This document shows positions 10,656 to 19,085 of a DNA stretch of 64,000 nucleotides, one piece after another. Position numbers and translations under genes: made by a program. Every line of letters starts with the position of its first letter. Positions within the stretch are counted from its first letter, which is position 1. Below the pieces are notes generated by a model. The model was not told the origin of the DNA. It was given only the letters and a program-made list of their open reading frames with translations, and did no database searches. The DNA is from Nakamurella flavida (GTDB taxonomy: Bacteria; Actinomycetota; Actinomycetes; Mycobacteriales; Nakamurellaceae), in contig NZ_JAUSQV010000001.1 of NCBI RefSeq assembly GCF_030811475.1, positions 434,001 to 498,000 of the forward strand, written 5' to 3'.

Positions 10656-11387
10656 GTGAGCAGTGCCGAGAAGCCGTCCCCGCCGTCCCGTTCGGTGCTC
10701 GTCACCGGCGGCAACCGGGGGATCGGACTGGCCATCGCCCGCCATCTGGCCGCCGCGGGCCACCGGGTGACGGTCACCCACCGCTCCGGGGAGGCCCCCG
10801 AGGGCCTGTCCGGTGTGCTGTGCGACGTCACCGACGCCGCCTCGGTGGATGCCGCGTTCTCCGCCGTGGAGGCCGCCCAGGGCCCGGTCGAGGTACTGGT
10901 CTCCAACGCCGGCATCACCGACGACACCCTGCTGCTGCGGATGTCCGAGGAATCGTTCACCGGTGTCGTGGACGCCAACCTCACCGGCGCCTACCGGGTG
11001 GCCAAGCGCGCCGCGAGCGGCATGCTCCGCAAGCGGTGGGGCCGGATGATCTTCATCAGCTCGGTGGTCGGGCTGTCCGGCGGCGCCGGGCAGGTCAACT
11101 ACGCCGCGTCCAAGTCCGGACTGGTCGGCCTGGCCCGGTCGGTCGCGCGCGAGCTCGGGTCCCGCAACATCACCGCCAACGTGATCGCCCCGGGGTTCGT
11201 GGACACCGACATGACGCGTGGTCTGCCGGACGACCGCCGCAAGGCCATCGTCGAGCAGGTCCCCCTACGCCGGTACGCCGAGGCCGACGAGGTGGCGGGG
11301 GCCGTGGCCTTCCTGGCCTCCGACGCCGCCGCCTACATCACCGGGGCCGTCCTGCCGGTCGACGGTGGTCTCGGCATGGGCCACTGA
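10656..11387 (+). CDS. fabG: 3-oxoacyl-ACP reductase
   Basis: A 243-residue short-chain dehydrogenase of fatty-acid elongation, reducing 3-oxoacyl-ACP with NADPH. Visible features are the cofactor loop TGGNRGIG (17-24), NAG (SNAGITDD), catalytic Ser in ISSVVG, Tyr149 and Lys153 in NYAASKSG, and the C-terminal VDGGLGMGH. The GTG start at 10656 has GGAGG 8 nt upstream. It is followed 92 bp later by an InhA-type enoyl reductase, reproducing the mycobacterial fabG1-inhA pair. The pairing supports a FAS-II role over a general SDR. Confidence 0.93.
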   Translation: MSSAEKPSPPSRSVLVTGGNRGIGLAIARHLAAAGHRVTVTHRSGEAPEGLSGVLCDVTDAASVDAAFSAVEAAQGPVEVLVSNAGITDDTLLLRMSEESFTGVVDANLTGAYRVAKRAASGMLRKRWGRMIFISSVVGLSGGAGQVNYAASKSGLVGLARSVARELGSRNITANVIAPGFVDTDMTRGLPDDRRKAIVEQVPLRRYAEADEVAGAVAFLASDAAAYITGAVLPVDGGLGMGH

Positions 11388-11479
11388 CCTCCCGGACCGC
11401 GAACCCGCCGGATCACCACCCCCTCGGGCACCGGGACCCCCCGGGCCGCCCGACCCCCGACAGACAAGGACCTCACCGC

Positions 11480-12298
11480 ATGACCGATCACCTCGGCACC
11501 GGCCTGCTGGCCGGCAAGAACCTGCTCATCACCGGCGTCATCACCGAGGCCTCGATGGCCTTCCACACCGCCCGCCTGGCCCAGGAGCAGGGCGCGACCG
11601 TCGTGCTCACCGGGTTCGGCCGGCTCTCGCTGGTGGAGCGCATCGCCAAGCGGCTCCCGCAGCCCGCCCCGGTGGTCGAGCTCGACGTCACCGACCAGGC
11701 GCAGCTGTCCTCGCTGGCCGCGCGGGTGGGGGAGCACGTGCCCAGCCTGGACGGCGTGCTGCACTCCATCGGGTTCGCCCCGGCCACCGCCCTGGGCGGC
11801 GTCTTCCTGGACACCACCTGGGAGGACGTGGCCACCACGGTGCACGCCTCGGCGTACTCGCTCAAGGCTCTCGCCGTCGCCGCCCTGCCCATGATGAGCG
11901 CGGGCGGCAGCATCGTCGGGCTCGACTTCGACGCCCGCCAGGCGTGGCCGGCCTACGACTGGATGGGCGTGGCCAAGGCCGCCCTGGAGTCCACCTCCCG
12001 GTACCTGGCCCGCGATCTCGGCCCGCAGGGGATCCGGGTCAATCTGGTCTCCGCGGGACCCGTCCGGACCCTGGCCGCCAAGTCCATCCCCGGCTTCGGC
12101 GATCTGGAGGACGCGTGGACCGACCGCGCACCACTGGGCTGGGACACCTCGGATCCGACCCCGGTCGCCCGGGCCTGCGTGGCCCTGCTGTCCGACCTCT
12201 TCCCGGCCACCACCGGGTCGATGGTCATGGTGGACGGCGGTTTCCACTCCCAGGGTTTCGCGGCCCGACGGGCCGCCACCGAGCCCGCCGCCGACTGA
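11480..12298 (+). CDS. inhA: Enoyl-ACP reductase, InhA type
   Basis: 272 residues; NADH-dependent enoyl-ACP reductase closing the FAS-II cycle. The N-terminal LITGVITEASMAFHTA segment replaces the usual glycine loop, as in FabI/InhA. Tyr159 and Lys166 in AYDWMGVAK align almost residue for residue with InhA Tyr158 and Lys165, and SAGPVRTLAAKSI is the substrate-loop region. ATG start at 11480. It lies downstream of fabG, probably in the same operon. The mycobacterial hemZ that follows inhA is absent; a CsbD gene takes its place. Confidence 0.94.
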   Translation: MTDHLGTGLLAGKNLLITGVITEASMAFHTARLAQEQGATVVLTGFGRLSLVERIAKRLPQPAPVVELDVTDQAQLSSLAARVGEHVPSLDGVLHSIGFAPATALGGVFLDTTWEDVATTVHASAYSLKALAVAALPMMSAGGSIVGLDFDARQAWPAYDWMGVAKAALESTSRYLARDLGPQGIRVNLVSAGPVRTLAAKSIPGFGDLEDAWTDRAPLGWDTSDPTPVARACVALLSDLFPATTGSMVMVDGGFHSQGFAARRAATEPAAD

Positions 12299-12477
12299 TC
12301 CGTTCCGCGCGGTGCGACATGCACCGGATTTCCATCGATCACAGGGTGTTCACAAATCAGACGCTGTGTATCGTCTTGCGCGGGGCCAGGACGTCCACCG
12401 GACGGTCCGGTCCCACAGCGACACCGACATCGCCGGGCTGCAGGGATGTGGGTCCGGAACGACCGAAGGGAAGCATC

Positions 12478-12663
12478 ATGAGCCTGGGTGACAAGATCAA
12501 GAACGCCGGCGAAGAGGCCTTGGGCAAGGTCAAGGAGGGCGTCGGCAAGCTCACGGACAACGAGAGCCTCCAGGCCGAGGGCCAGGCCGACCAGGCTTCC
12601 GCCAACACCAAGCAGGCCGGCGAGAAGGTCAAGGACACGGCCAAGGACGTCTTCGGCAGCTGA
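12478..12663 (+). CDS. CsbD-family small stress protein
   Basis: 61 residues, highly charged, starting MSLGDKIKNAGEEALGKVKEG. The repeated Gly/Lys/Ala pattern predicts a soluble helical bundle; CsbD proteins are general-stress proteins of unknown mechanism. ATG with a GAAGGGA site. Upstream, GTGTTC (12346-12351) and GTGTAT (12366-12371) are 14 bp apart, loosely like a SigB/SigF-type promoter, which would suit the family; this is only suggestive. A strong terminator follows. Confidence 0.88.
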   Translation: MSLGDKIKNAGEEALGKVKEGVGKLTDNESLQAEGQADQASANTKQAGEKVKDTAKDVFGS

Positions 12664-12685
12664 TCCGACCTGTAGCGCACACGAC

Positions 12686-12721
12686 GGGCCGGGTCCGGGA
12701 CGAGAGTCCCGGGCCCGGCCC
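12686..12721 (+). terminator. Strong hairpin after csbD
   Basis: 16-bp stem with one G-T wobble (12686-12701 with 12706-12721) and a GAGA loop, between csbD and the convergent minus-strand gene ending at 12788. It could serve both directions. Confidence 0.8.
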
Positions 12722-12787
12722 GTTCTGCGTGACGCACTGATCCGCAGTCCCGTGGGAGGTCCCCGCGGGGGCCGGGTGCGGGGCGGC

Positions 12788-13555
12788 TCAGAAGCCGGTG
12801 CGGACCCCGGTACCGGTGAAGGCGTGCACGGTGGCCGCGACCGCGGCGCGCCGGCCCTCCCGCACGGCCATGGTCAACGGCCGCAGGGCGTCGTCGACCA
12901 CGGCGAGCTGGTGGCTGTTGACCGCCCCGGTCTCGTGGTGGCCGGCGGCGATCAGCACCGCCTCCAGCGAGATGACGGTGGCCAGCAGTTCCGATGCGGC
13001 TCGCGGTGTGCCGGGCGGGAAGTCGACCGCCTCGGCCAGCATCAGACCGCGGATGCGGTCGTGCACGGCGGGGGACTCCCGGGCCACGTCCAGCTGGACC
13101 AGGGTGGCGGTGGCGGCGGCCACCGCCTGGTCGAGCAGGGTGCGGGCCTCGCGCAGACCCATCGCGGGGTGCGAGCCGGTGCACGGATACACCCGCCAGA
13201 AACCGTCCTGGGGGATGAGGGCCAGCCCGGCCGAGGGCAGCGACACCACGGCCCCGGCGTCCAGCGCGGGCACCACGATGCTCCCGCGCACCGGGAGACC
13301 GCGCAGGTCACCCGCGGTGGGCAGCAGCAGGGTCACGGCCGGATCGCGCAGCAGGGGCAACAGCGCGGCCGAACCGGCACCCGGGGAACCGGGACCGGGC
13401 AGACCGGTGGACTCGGCCACCTCGGGGCCGGCGGCGCGCACCCCGGCGCGGTGGCCTGCGCCGTCGATCGCGGCCAGCACATCGTCCGGGGCGCAGCCTG
13501 CCTGCCACGCGGCGGCCCAGACGGCCACCGTGGTGGCGGCGTGGACGCTCGACAT
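12788..13555 (-). CDS. Conserved actinobacterial protein of unknown function
   Basis: 255 residues from the ATG at 13555 (MSSVHAATTVAVW...). The reading frame extends to 14317, but that part is antisense to the DUF3097 gene and low in sense, so I cut it. The sequence is Ala-rich and soluble, with no signal peptide, helix anchor or recognised catalytic motif. A segment with 'GFWRVYPCTGSHPAMGLREA' is the most distinctive and suggests a globular, possibly ligand-binding fold. It is divergent from DUF3097 with about 165 bp between. I cannot assign a function. Confidence 0.75.
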   Translation of the reverse strand: MSSVHAATTVAVWAAAWQAGCAPDDVLAAIDGAGHRAGVRAAGPEVAESTGLPGPGSPGAGSAALLPLLRDPAVTLLLPTAGDLRGLPVRGSIVVPALDAGAVVSLPSAGLALIPQDGFWRVYPCTGSHPAMGLREARTLLDQAVAAATATLVQLDVARESPAVHDRIRGLMLAEAVDFPPGTPRAASELLATVISLEAVLIAAGHHETGAVNSHQLAVVDDALRPLTMAVREGRRAAVAATVHAFTGTGVRTGF

Positions 13556-13606
13556 GCGCTCAACGGTACGGCACCTCACCGACGGTCCGGCTTCCTGCGG
13601 CCGGGT

Positions 13607-13654
13607 GACAGGCCGGGACGGAGCGCGGGGGACGGGCCGGGACGGAGCCCGGGG
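13607..13654. repeat. Tandem duplication of a 24-bp GC-rich unit
   Basis: Two copies of a 24-bp unit (13607-13630 and 13631-13654), beginning GACRGGCCGGGACGGAG and differing at two positions, plus a partial third copy. It sits in the divergent region between the 12788-13555 gene and DUF3097. Probably slippage; a role in expression is possible but unsupported. Confidence 0.7.
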
Positions 13655-13721
13655 GACGGGGCGGCGGACCCGACGCGTCGCCTCCCCCCGGGCGGAGCCT
13701 CCGGCCCGTACCGTGCCCCGG

Positions 13722-14588
13722 GTGACCGGCTCCCCGCCCCCTCGCCGCCGCCTGCCGACCGCTGCCGGCCCACCGCCGGTCCCGCCCCCCGCGGGCGACC
13801 GGTACGGCCGGGACGTGCTGGCCGCCCCCCGGGCCCGCCGCGCTCCGGACCGGGTGCCGGCCACGCCGGACGTGGTCGCGGAGGACCCGCTCTCCGGCTT
13901 CTGCGGAGCCGTCGTCAGCTGCACGTCCTCCGCGGTGACGTTGGAGGACCGGCACGGACGGCGCCGGGTGTTCCCCCTGGAGGACGGCGCGTTCCTGGTC
14001 GACGGCCGCCCCGCCACCCTGGTGCGGCCCACCGCCGCCCCCGCGGGTCCGCGCCGGTCCGCCTCCGGATCGGTCGAGGTCGCCGGGCTGCGCGCCCGGA
14101 CCGCCCGGGCGAGCCGGATCTGGGTGGAGGGGATCCACGACGCCGCCCTGGTCGAGCGGGTCTGGGGCCACGACCTGCGGGTCGAGGGCATCGTCGTGGA
14201 GCCGCTGGACGGCCTGGACAACCTGCCGGCCGCCCTGGCCGAGTTCGGGCCCGGCACCGACCGCCGGGTCGGGGTGCTGGCCGACCACCTCGTCGCCGGA
14301 TCCAAGGAGTCGCGCATCGCGGCGTCCGTCAGCTCCCCGTACGTGCTGGTGACCGGCCACCCCTACATCGACATCTGGCAGGCCGTCCGGCCCGGTGCCG
14401 TCGGCATCGCCGCGTGGCCGGTCGTCCCGCGCGGGCAGGACTGGAAGACCGGCGTGTGCCGGCAGCTCGGGGTGAGCGACCCCATCACCATGTGGGGACG
14501 GATCAACGGTTCGGTGCGCACCGTGCGCGATCTGGACACCCCGCTGATCACCGCCGTGGAACGGCTCATCGACTTCGTCACCGGCTGA
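13722..14588 (+). CDS. DUF3097 family protein
   Basis: 288 residues. After a Pro/Arg-rich start, the DRYGRDVLA segment and the later WVEGIHDAALVERVWGHDLR and RVGVLADHLVAGSKESRI blocks are typical of actinobacterial DUF3097. The two blocks contain acidic residues spaced like a TOPRIM-type metal-binding fold (EG...DLR...LADH), so a nucleic-acid-related role is conceivable; that is inference. GTG 13722 is chosen because family members begin shortly before DRYG; GTG 13713 is an in-frame alternative. Soluble, no signal. Confidence 0.82.
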   Translation: MTGSPPPRRRLPTAAGPPPVPPPAGDRYGRDVLAAPRARRAPDRVPATPDVVAEDPLSGFCGAVVSCTSSAVTLEDRHGRRRVFPLEDGAFLVDGRPATLVRPTAAPAGPRRSASGSVEVAGLRARTARASRIWVEGIHDAALVERVWGHDLRVEGIVVEPLDGLDNLPAALAEFGPGTDRRVGVLADHLVAGSKESRIAASVSSPYVLVTGHPYIDIWQAVRPGAVGIAAWPVVPRGQDWKTGVCRQLGVSDPITMWGRINGSVRTVRDLDTPLITAVERLIDFVTG

Positions 14589-14666
14589 CGGGCGCCCGCA
14601 TCACGTCCTGATCACGCCTGCTCGCACCCCCCGGGCCCGTCGGACGGTTCTGGCACAGTGGGGGAC

Positions 14667-15098
14667 ATGCCCGCCTGGATCTGGCTCAGCGGCGCCGTTC
14701 TCCTCTCGATCGCCGAGGCGATGGGCGCGGAGTTCGTGCTGCTCATGCTGGGCGGCGGGGCGCTCGCGGCCGGCGGGGTGGCGTTGTTCGCGCCGGACCT
14801 GCTCTGGCTGCAGCTGCTCGCCTTCGCGCTCACGTCCCTGCTGCTGGTGGTCGGGGCGCGGCCGTACCTGCTCAAGCGTTTCAACCGGACGCCCACCCTG
14901 CAGACGGGTGCCGGTGCACTGATCGGCGGCAAGGCCACCGTGGTGTCCACTGTGGACGCCGACGGCGGTCAGGTGAAGATCGGCGGGGAGGTGTGGTCGG
15001 CCGTCGGCATGGACGGACACCGACCCCTCACCCCCGGTACGCCGGTCACCGTCGTCGAGGTCCGCGGAGCCACCGCGGTCGTGATCTGGGGGCCGTAG
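14667..15098 (+). CDS. NfeD-like membrane protein
   Basis: 143 residues. Three to four hydrophobic helices occupy about 1-80, followed by a C-terminal OB-fold (about 90-143, GKATVVSTVDADGGQVKIGGEVWSA region) characteristic of short NfeD proteins. NfeD partners SPFH/stomatin-family proteins in membrane microdomains, and the SPFH gene begins 6 bp downstream. The ATG at 14667 is only a few bases after a CACAGT box, so a leaderless start is likely; GTG 14658 is in frame. Confidence 0.9.
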   Translation: MPAWIWLSGAVLLSIAEAMGAEFVLLMLGGGALAAGGVALFAPDLLWLQLLAFALTSLLLVVGARPYLLKRFNRTPTLQTGAGALIGGKATVVSTVDADGGQVKIGGEVWSAVGMDGHRPLTPGTPVTVVEVRGATAVVIWGP

Positions 15099-15103
15099 AG
15101 AAG

Positions 15104-16372
15104 ATGCCTGATCCGTTGTTGATCGTCACTCTGATCATCGCCGTGCTGGTGGTGCTGCTCGTCGTCCGGTCGGTCAAGGTCATCCCGCAGGCGCAGTCGG
15201 CCGTGGTGGAACGCCTGGGCCGGTTCAACAAGACGAGCAACGCCGGCCTGCTCTGGCTGATGCCCTTCGTGGACCGCATCCGGGCCCGCGTGGACCTGCG
15301 GGAGCAGGTGGTCTCGTTCCCGCCCCAGCCGGTGATCACCGAGGACAACCTGACGGTGTCCATCGACACCGTCGTGTTCTTCCAGGTCACCGACCCGAGG
15401 TCGGCGGTCTACGAGATCGCCAACTACATCGTCGCCGTCGAGCAGCTCACCACCACCACCCTGCGCAACGTCGTGGGCGGGATGACCCTCGAGCAGACGC
15501 TGACCAGCCGCGACGCGATCAACGGGCAGCTGCGCGGCGTACTGGACGAGGCCACCGGCAAGTGGGGCCTGCGGGTCGCCCGGGTGGAGCTCAAGGCGGT
15601 GGACCCGCCCCTGTCCATCCAGGACTCCATGGAGAAGCAGATGCGCGCCGATCGCGACAAGCGCGCCATGATCCTGACCGCCGAGGGCCAGCGCGAGGCC
15701 TTCATCAAGACGGCCCAGGGGCAGAAGCAGGCCGCGGTGCTGACCGCGGAGGGAGCCAAGCAGGCCGCCATCCTGCAGGCCGAGGGGGAGCGGCAGCGCC
15801 GCATCCTCACCGCTCAGGGCGAGCGGGCCGCGCAGTACCTGCAGGCCCAGGGGCAGGCCAAGGCCATCGAGAAGGTCTTCGCCGCGGTCAAGGCGGGCAA
15901 GCCCACCCCCGAGCTGCTGGCCTACCAGTACCTGCAGACCCTGCCCGAGATGGCCAAGGGCGACTCCAACAAGGTGTGGGTGATCCCCAGCGAGTTCTCC
16001 TCCTCCCTCGAGGGGTTCGCGAAGATGCTGGGGGCCAAGGGCGACGACGGCGTGTTCCGGTACGAGCCGTCGACGACGCAGGACGCCCCGGCGAGCAGTC
16101 CGGCCGCGGACGACGAGGACGTGGCCGACTGGTTCGGCGGGACCAGTGCGGACGAGGTGGCCGAGGCGGTGCGGGCGGCCGAACGCGAGGCGGCCATCAG
16201 CATCGAGGACAAGGACGCCGCGCTCGCCGCAAAGTCCCGCGCCGAGATCGACGCCCAGTTGCGGTATCCGCCCCAGCCGGTGCTGGGCGCCCCGGTGTCC
16301 GCCCCGGCGACCTCGGACGCCGCGCCGCAGATCGCCGCCGGCCCGGACCCGGCGGCACCGCCCGCCGGCTGA
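15104..16372 (+). CDS. SPFH/Band 7 (stomatin-like) membrane protein
   Basis: 422 residues. An N-terminal membrane helix (about 5-22) leads into the SPFH/Band 7 domain (about 25-185, PQAQSAVVERLGRFNK start). A long Ala/Glu/Gln helix follows (about 185-260), and the C-terminal tail is rich in Ala, Asp and Pro (about 320-422). Stomatin-like proteins oligomerise at the membrane and are paired with NfeD; they are proposed to organise membrane domains or quality control. ATG follows the NfeD stop after 5 bp, so the two are an operon, as in mycobacterial Rv1487-Rv1488. The unusually long acidic tail has no known motif. Confidence 0.92.
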   Translation: MPDPLLIVTLIIAVLVVLLVVRSVKVIPQAQSAVVERLGRFNKTSNAGLLWLMPFVDRIRARVDLREQVVSFPPQPVITEDNLTVSIDTVVFFQVTDPRSAVYEIANYIVAVEQLTTTTLRNVVGGMTLEQTLTSRDAINGQLRGVLDEATGKWGLRVARVELKAVDPPLSIQDSMEKQMRADRDKRAMILTAEGQREAFIKTAQGQKQAAVLTAEGAKQAAILQAEGERQRRILTAQGERAAQYLQAQGQAKAIEKVFAAVKAGKPTPELLAYQYLQTLPEMAKGDSNKVWVIPSEFSSSLEGFAKMLGAKGDDGVFRYEPSTTQDAPASSPAADDEDVADWFGGTSADEVAEAVRAAEREAAISIEDKDAALAAKSRAEIDAQLRYPPQPVLGAPVSAPATSDAAPQIAAGPDPAAPPAG

Positions 16373-16407
16373 TCCGGCCGGAGTGGCCAGGGTCTCAGCT
16401 GTTCGGT

Positions 16408-16461
16408 GCGGGTGGCAGGGGTGTCGCGATGCCATGATGTCGCGCAATCTCTGCCACCCGC
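16408..16461. promoter_or_regulatory. Perfect 11-bp inverted repeat before the peptide-binding gene
   Basis: GCGGGTGGCAG (16408-16418) pairs perfectly with CTGCCACCCGC (16451-16461); inside the loop CGCGA and TCGCG can form a second short stem. It lies between the SPFH stop and the lipoprotein start at 16493. It could end the NfeD-SPFH transcript or act as an RNA control element or operator for the importer operon; sequence alone does not decide. Confidence 0.5.
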
Positions 16462-16492
16462 CCGGCTCCGGGCGGGGCACGAAGGGACGTCG

Positions 16493-18052
16493 ATGACGCC
16501 GAGGACGCGCTACCGCTTCCACCCGCTGGTCGCCGCCGCGATCACTGCCCTGACCGTCCTCGCCGGATGCTCGGCGGGCTCGTCGGTCCAGGAGCCGACG
16601 GCCGGAACCACCGCCGGGTCGAGCGGGTCCGCCTCGCCCCCGGCACCGGCGGACGCGTCACTGGCCATCGGGTTCGTCCTCGAGCCGGGGAGCCTGGACT
16701 TCACCCAGGCCGACGGGGCCGCCATCCCGCAGGTGCTGCTGGACAACGTGTACGAGACCCTGGTCAGCCAGGACCAGAGTGGCGCCATCGTGCCCAAGCT
16801 CGCCGAGAGCTGGACGGTCTCCCCGGACGGGCTGACCTACACCTTCCAGCTGCGCAGCGGGGTCACCTTCTCCGACGGCGCCCCGTTCACCGCGCAGGAC
16901 GCCGCCTTCTCCATCGACCGGGTCAAGGCCGACTGGAAGCCGGCGGTCAAGGCGGGGATGGACGTCGTCGCGAGTGCCGTGGCCACCAGCGACACCGAGC
17001 TGACCGTCACCCTGACCGAGCCGAGCAACTCCTGGCTGTTCCGGATGACCACCCGGATCGGCGCGATGTTCTCCCGGACGGGCGTGGCCGATCTCGCCAC
17101 CACCCCCATCGGCACCGGGCCCTACGCCTTCGGGTCGTGGAACCGCGGCGAGCAGATCGTGCTCACCCGCAACCCGACGTACTGGGGCACCCCGGCAGCG
17201 TTGGCCACGGCCACCTTCCGCTACTTCCAGGATCCGGCGGCCATGGACAACGCCATGCTCACCGGCGGCATCCAGGTCATCTCCGCGGTGCAGACGCCGG
17301 AGTCGCTGGCCCAGTTCGCCGACACCACCCGCTACCAGGTCATCGAGGGCACGACCAACGGCGAGGTGATGATGGCCATGAACAACGGCCGGGCCCCGCT
17401 CTCCGACGTCCGGGTCCGGCAGGCCATCAGCTACGCGCTGGACCGGCAGCAGATCCTGGACGGGGCCTGGAGCGGGTACGGCAGCCTGATCGGCGGCCAC
17501 GAGGCGCCCACCGACCCGTGGTTCACCGACCTGACCGGGGTGTACCCGCACGACGTGGCCAAGGCCCGCGCCCTGCTCGCCGAGGCCGGGCAGAGTGACC
17601 TCCGGCTGACCCTGAAGCTGCCGCCGGTCCCGTACGCGCAGGCCGCCGGGGCGATCGTGGTCTCCCAGCTCGCCGAGGCGGGCATCACCGTCGAGGCCAG
17701 TTCGGTGACCTTCCCGGTGTGGCTGGACCAGGTCTTCGGGCAGGCCGACTACGACCTGACGATCGTCAACCACGTCGAGCCGCGGGACATCTCCACCATC
17801 TTCGGCGATCCTGCGTACTACACCCGGTACGACAACGCCCAGGTGCGCGACCTGTTCGCCGCCGGCGACGCCGGTACTCCGGAGGAGTACGTCGCCGACT
17901 ACCGGGCGGCGATGGAGACCATCACCCAGGACGCGGCGGCGGCGTGGCTGTGGTCGTTCCCGAACCTGGTGGTGGCCGACGCGTCCGTCCGCGGTCTACC
18001 GCAGAACGCCATCGGTGAGTCGTTCGACCTGACCACCGTCTCCGTGGGCTGA
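16493..18052 (+). CDS. Peptide/nickel-type ABC transporter substrate-binding lipoprotein
   Basis: 519 residues, SBP_bac_5 family (DppA/OppA-like). The lipoprotein signal LTVLAGC puts the modified Cys near residue 24, followed by a Ser/Thr/Ala linker. Core family motifs are visible: the NVYETLV region, PKLAESW, the YTFQLRSGVTFSDGAPFTAQD block, and YALDRQQIL in the second lobe. It should bind an oligopeptide or similar ligand outside the membrane and deliver it to the two permeases that follow. ATG 16493 has GAAGGGA 5 nt upstream; the frame extends further but lacks a signal-peptide context. Confidence 0.93.
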   Translation: MTPRTRYRFHPLVAAAITALTVLAGCSAGSSVQEPTAGTTAGSSGSASPPAPADASLAIGFVLEPGSLDFTQADGAAIPQVLLDNVYETLVSQDQSGAIVPKLAESWTVSPDGLTYTFQLRSGVTFSDGAPFTAQDAAFSIDRVKADWKPAVKAGMDVVASAVATSDTELTVTLTEPSNSWLFRMTTRIGAMFSRTGVADLATTPIGTGPYAFGSWNRGEQIVLTRNPTYWGTPAALATATFRYFQDPAAMDNAMLTGGIQVISAVQTPESLAQFADTTRYQVIEGTTNGEVMMAMNNGRAPLSDVRVRQAISYALDRQQILDGAWSGYGSLIGGHEAPTDPWFTDLTGVYPHDVAKARALLAEAGQSDLRLTLKLPPVPYAQAAGAIVVSQLAEAGITVEASSVTFPVWLDQVFGQADYDLTIVNHVEPRDISTIFGDPAYYTRYDNAQVRDLFAAGDAGTPEEYVADYRAAMETITQDAAAAWLWSFPNLVVADASVRGLPQNAIGESFDLTTVSVG

Positions 18053-18143
18053 GCACCGCCGTGTCGACCCGGCCCAGCGGGCGCACCGGGGCCGTCCGCG
18101 ACCGGTCCGAGCCGCCCCGGCCACCCGTCTGGGCGGGCCGCCG

Positions 18144-19085
18144 ATGACCTGGCCGTTGCTGCGTCGGGTGGGCATCTTCCTGCTCAGCGTCCTCGTCGCC
18201 TCCGTCGCGGTCTTCGCCCTGCTCACCGTGCTGGGTGACCCCGCCCGCACGGCCCTGGGCACCGGGGCGACGGACGAGGCCGTGGCCGCCCTGCGGACCC
18301 GGTTCGGGCTCGACCGTTCCCTGGTCACCCAGTACCTGGACTGGGCCGGCGGGATCCTGCACGGCGACTTCGGGGTGTCCTACGTGTCCGGGGTGCCGAT
18401 CGGTCCGCAGATCGCGGACCGGTTGGCGGTCACCCTGTGGTTGGTCGCCGGCGCGGTGGTGGTCTCGCTGGTCGTCGCGGTGCCGTGCGGGGTGCTGGCC
18501 GCCGTGCGTCGGGGTCGGCCGGAGGGCACCCTGGTGTCGGTGCTGTCCCAGGTCGGCGTGGCCGTCCCCGCCTTCCTGGCCGGGCTGTTGCTGGTCACCG
18601 TGTTCGCCGTGACGCTCGGCTGGCTGCCGGCCAACGGCTACCGGGTGCCGGCCCAGGACCCTGGGGGCTTCCTGGCGCACATGGTGCTGCCGTGGCTCTC
18701 CCTCGGGCTGGTGCAGGGCGCGGTGCTGACCCGGTACGTGCGCAGCGCGGTCCTGGACGAACTCAACCAGGACTACCTGCGCACCGCCCGGTCCACCGGG
18801 TTGACCACGATGCAGGCGGTGGTCCGGCACGGGCTGCGCAACGCGGCCCTGCCGGTGCTGACCGTGCTCGGGGTGCAACTGGTGACCGTGCTGGTCGGTG
18901 CGGTGGTGGTGGAGCGGGTGTTCGTCATCCCCGGGATCGGTTCGTGGCTGGCCGATTCGGTGGGCCGGCAGGATCTGCTGGCCGTGCAGGGCATCGTGCT
19001 GGTCCTCGTCGTGTTCGCGCTGGCCGTCTCCTTCCTGGTCGACGTGGCCGCGGCCGCGCTCGACCCGCGGGTGCGGCGCGGATGA
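18144..19085 (+). CDS. ABC transporter permease (DppB type)
   Basis: 313 residues with six membrane helices. The N-terminal LLRRVGIFLLSVLVASVAVF helix and the FGLDRSLVTQYLDW periplasmic loop are typical of the DppB/OppB family. The cytoplasmic EAA-type loop is ...YLRTARSTGLTTMQAVVRHGLRNAALP (about 210-237), which contacts the ATPase. The ATG at 18144 begins after a 91-bp gap from the binding protein and its stop overlaps the next permease (ATGA). Substrate unknown; peptides are most likely from the family. Confidence 0.92.
   Translation: MTWPLLRRVGIFLLSVLVASVAVFALLTVLGDPARTALGTGATDEAVAALRTRFGLDRSLVTQYLDWAGGILHGDFGVSYVSGVPIGPQIADRLAVTLWLVAGAVVVSLVVAVPCGVLAAVRRGRPEGTLVSVLSQVGVAVPAFLAGLLLVTVFAVTLGWLPANGYRVPAQDPGGFLAHMVLPWLSLGLVQGAVLTRYVRSAVLDELNQDYLRTARSTGLTTMQAVVRHGLRNAALPVLTVLGVQLVTVLVGAVVVERVFVIPGIGSWLADSVGRQDLLAVQGIVLVLVVFALAVSFLVDVAAAALDPRVRRG

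Noticed and set aside
13556-14317. N-terminal extension of the 12788-13555 gene
   Set aside because: Antisense to DUF3097, low-complexity, and a good ATG exists at 13555.
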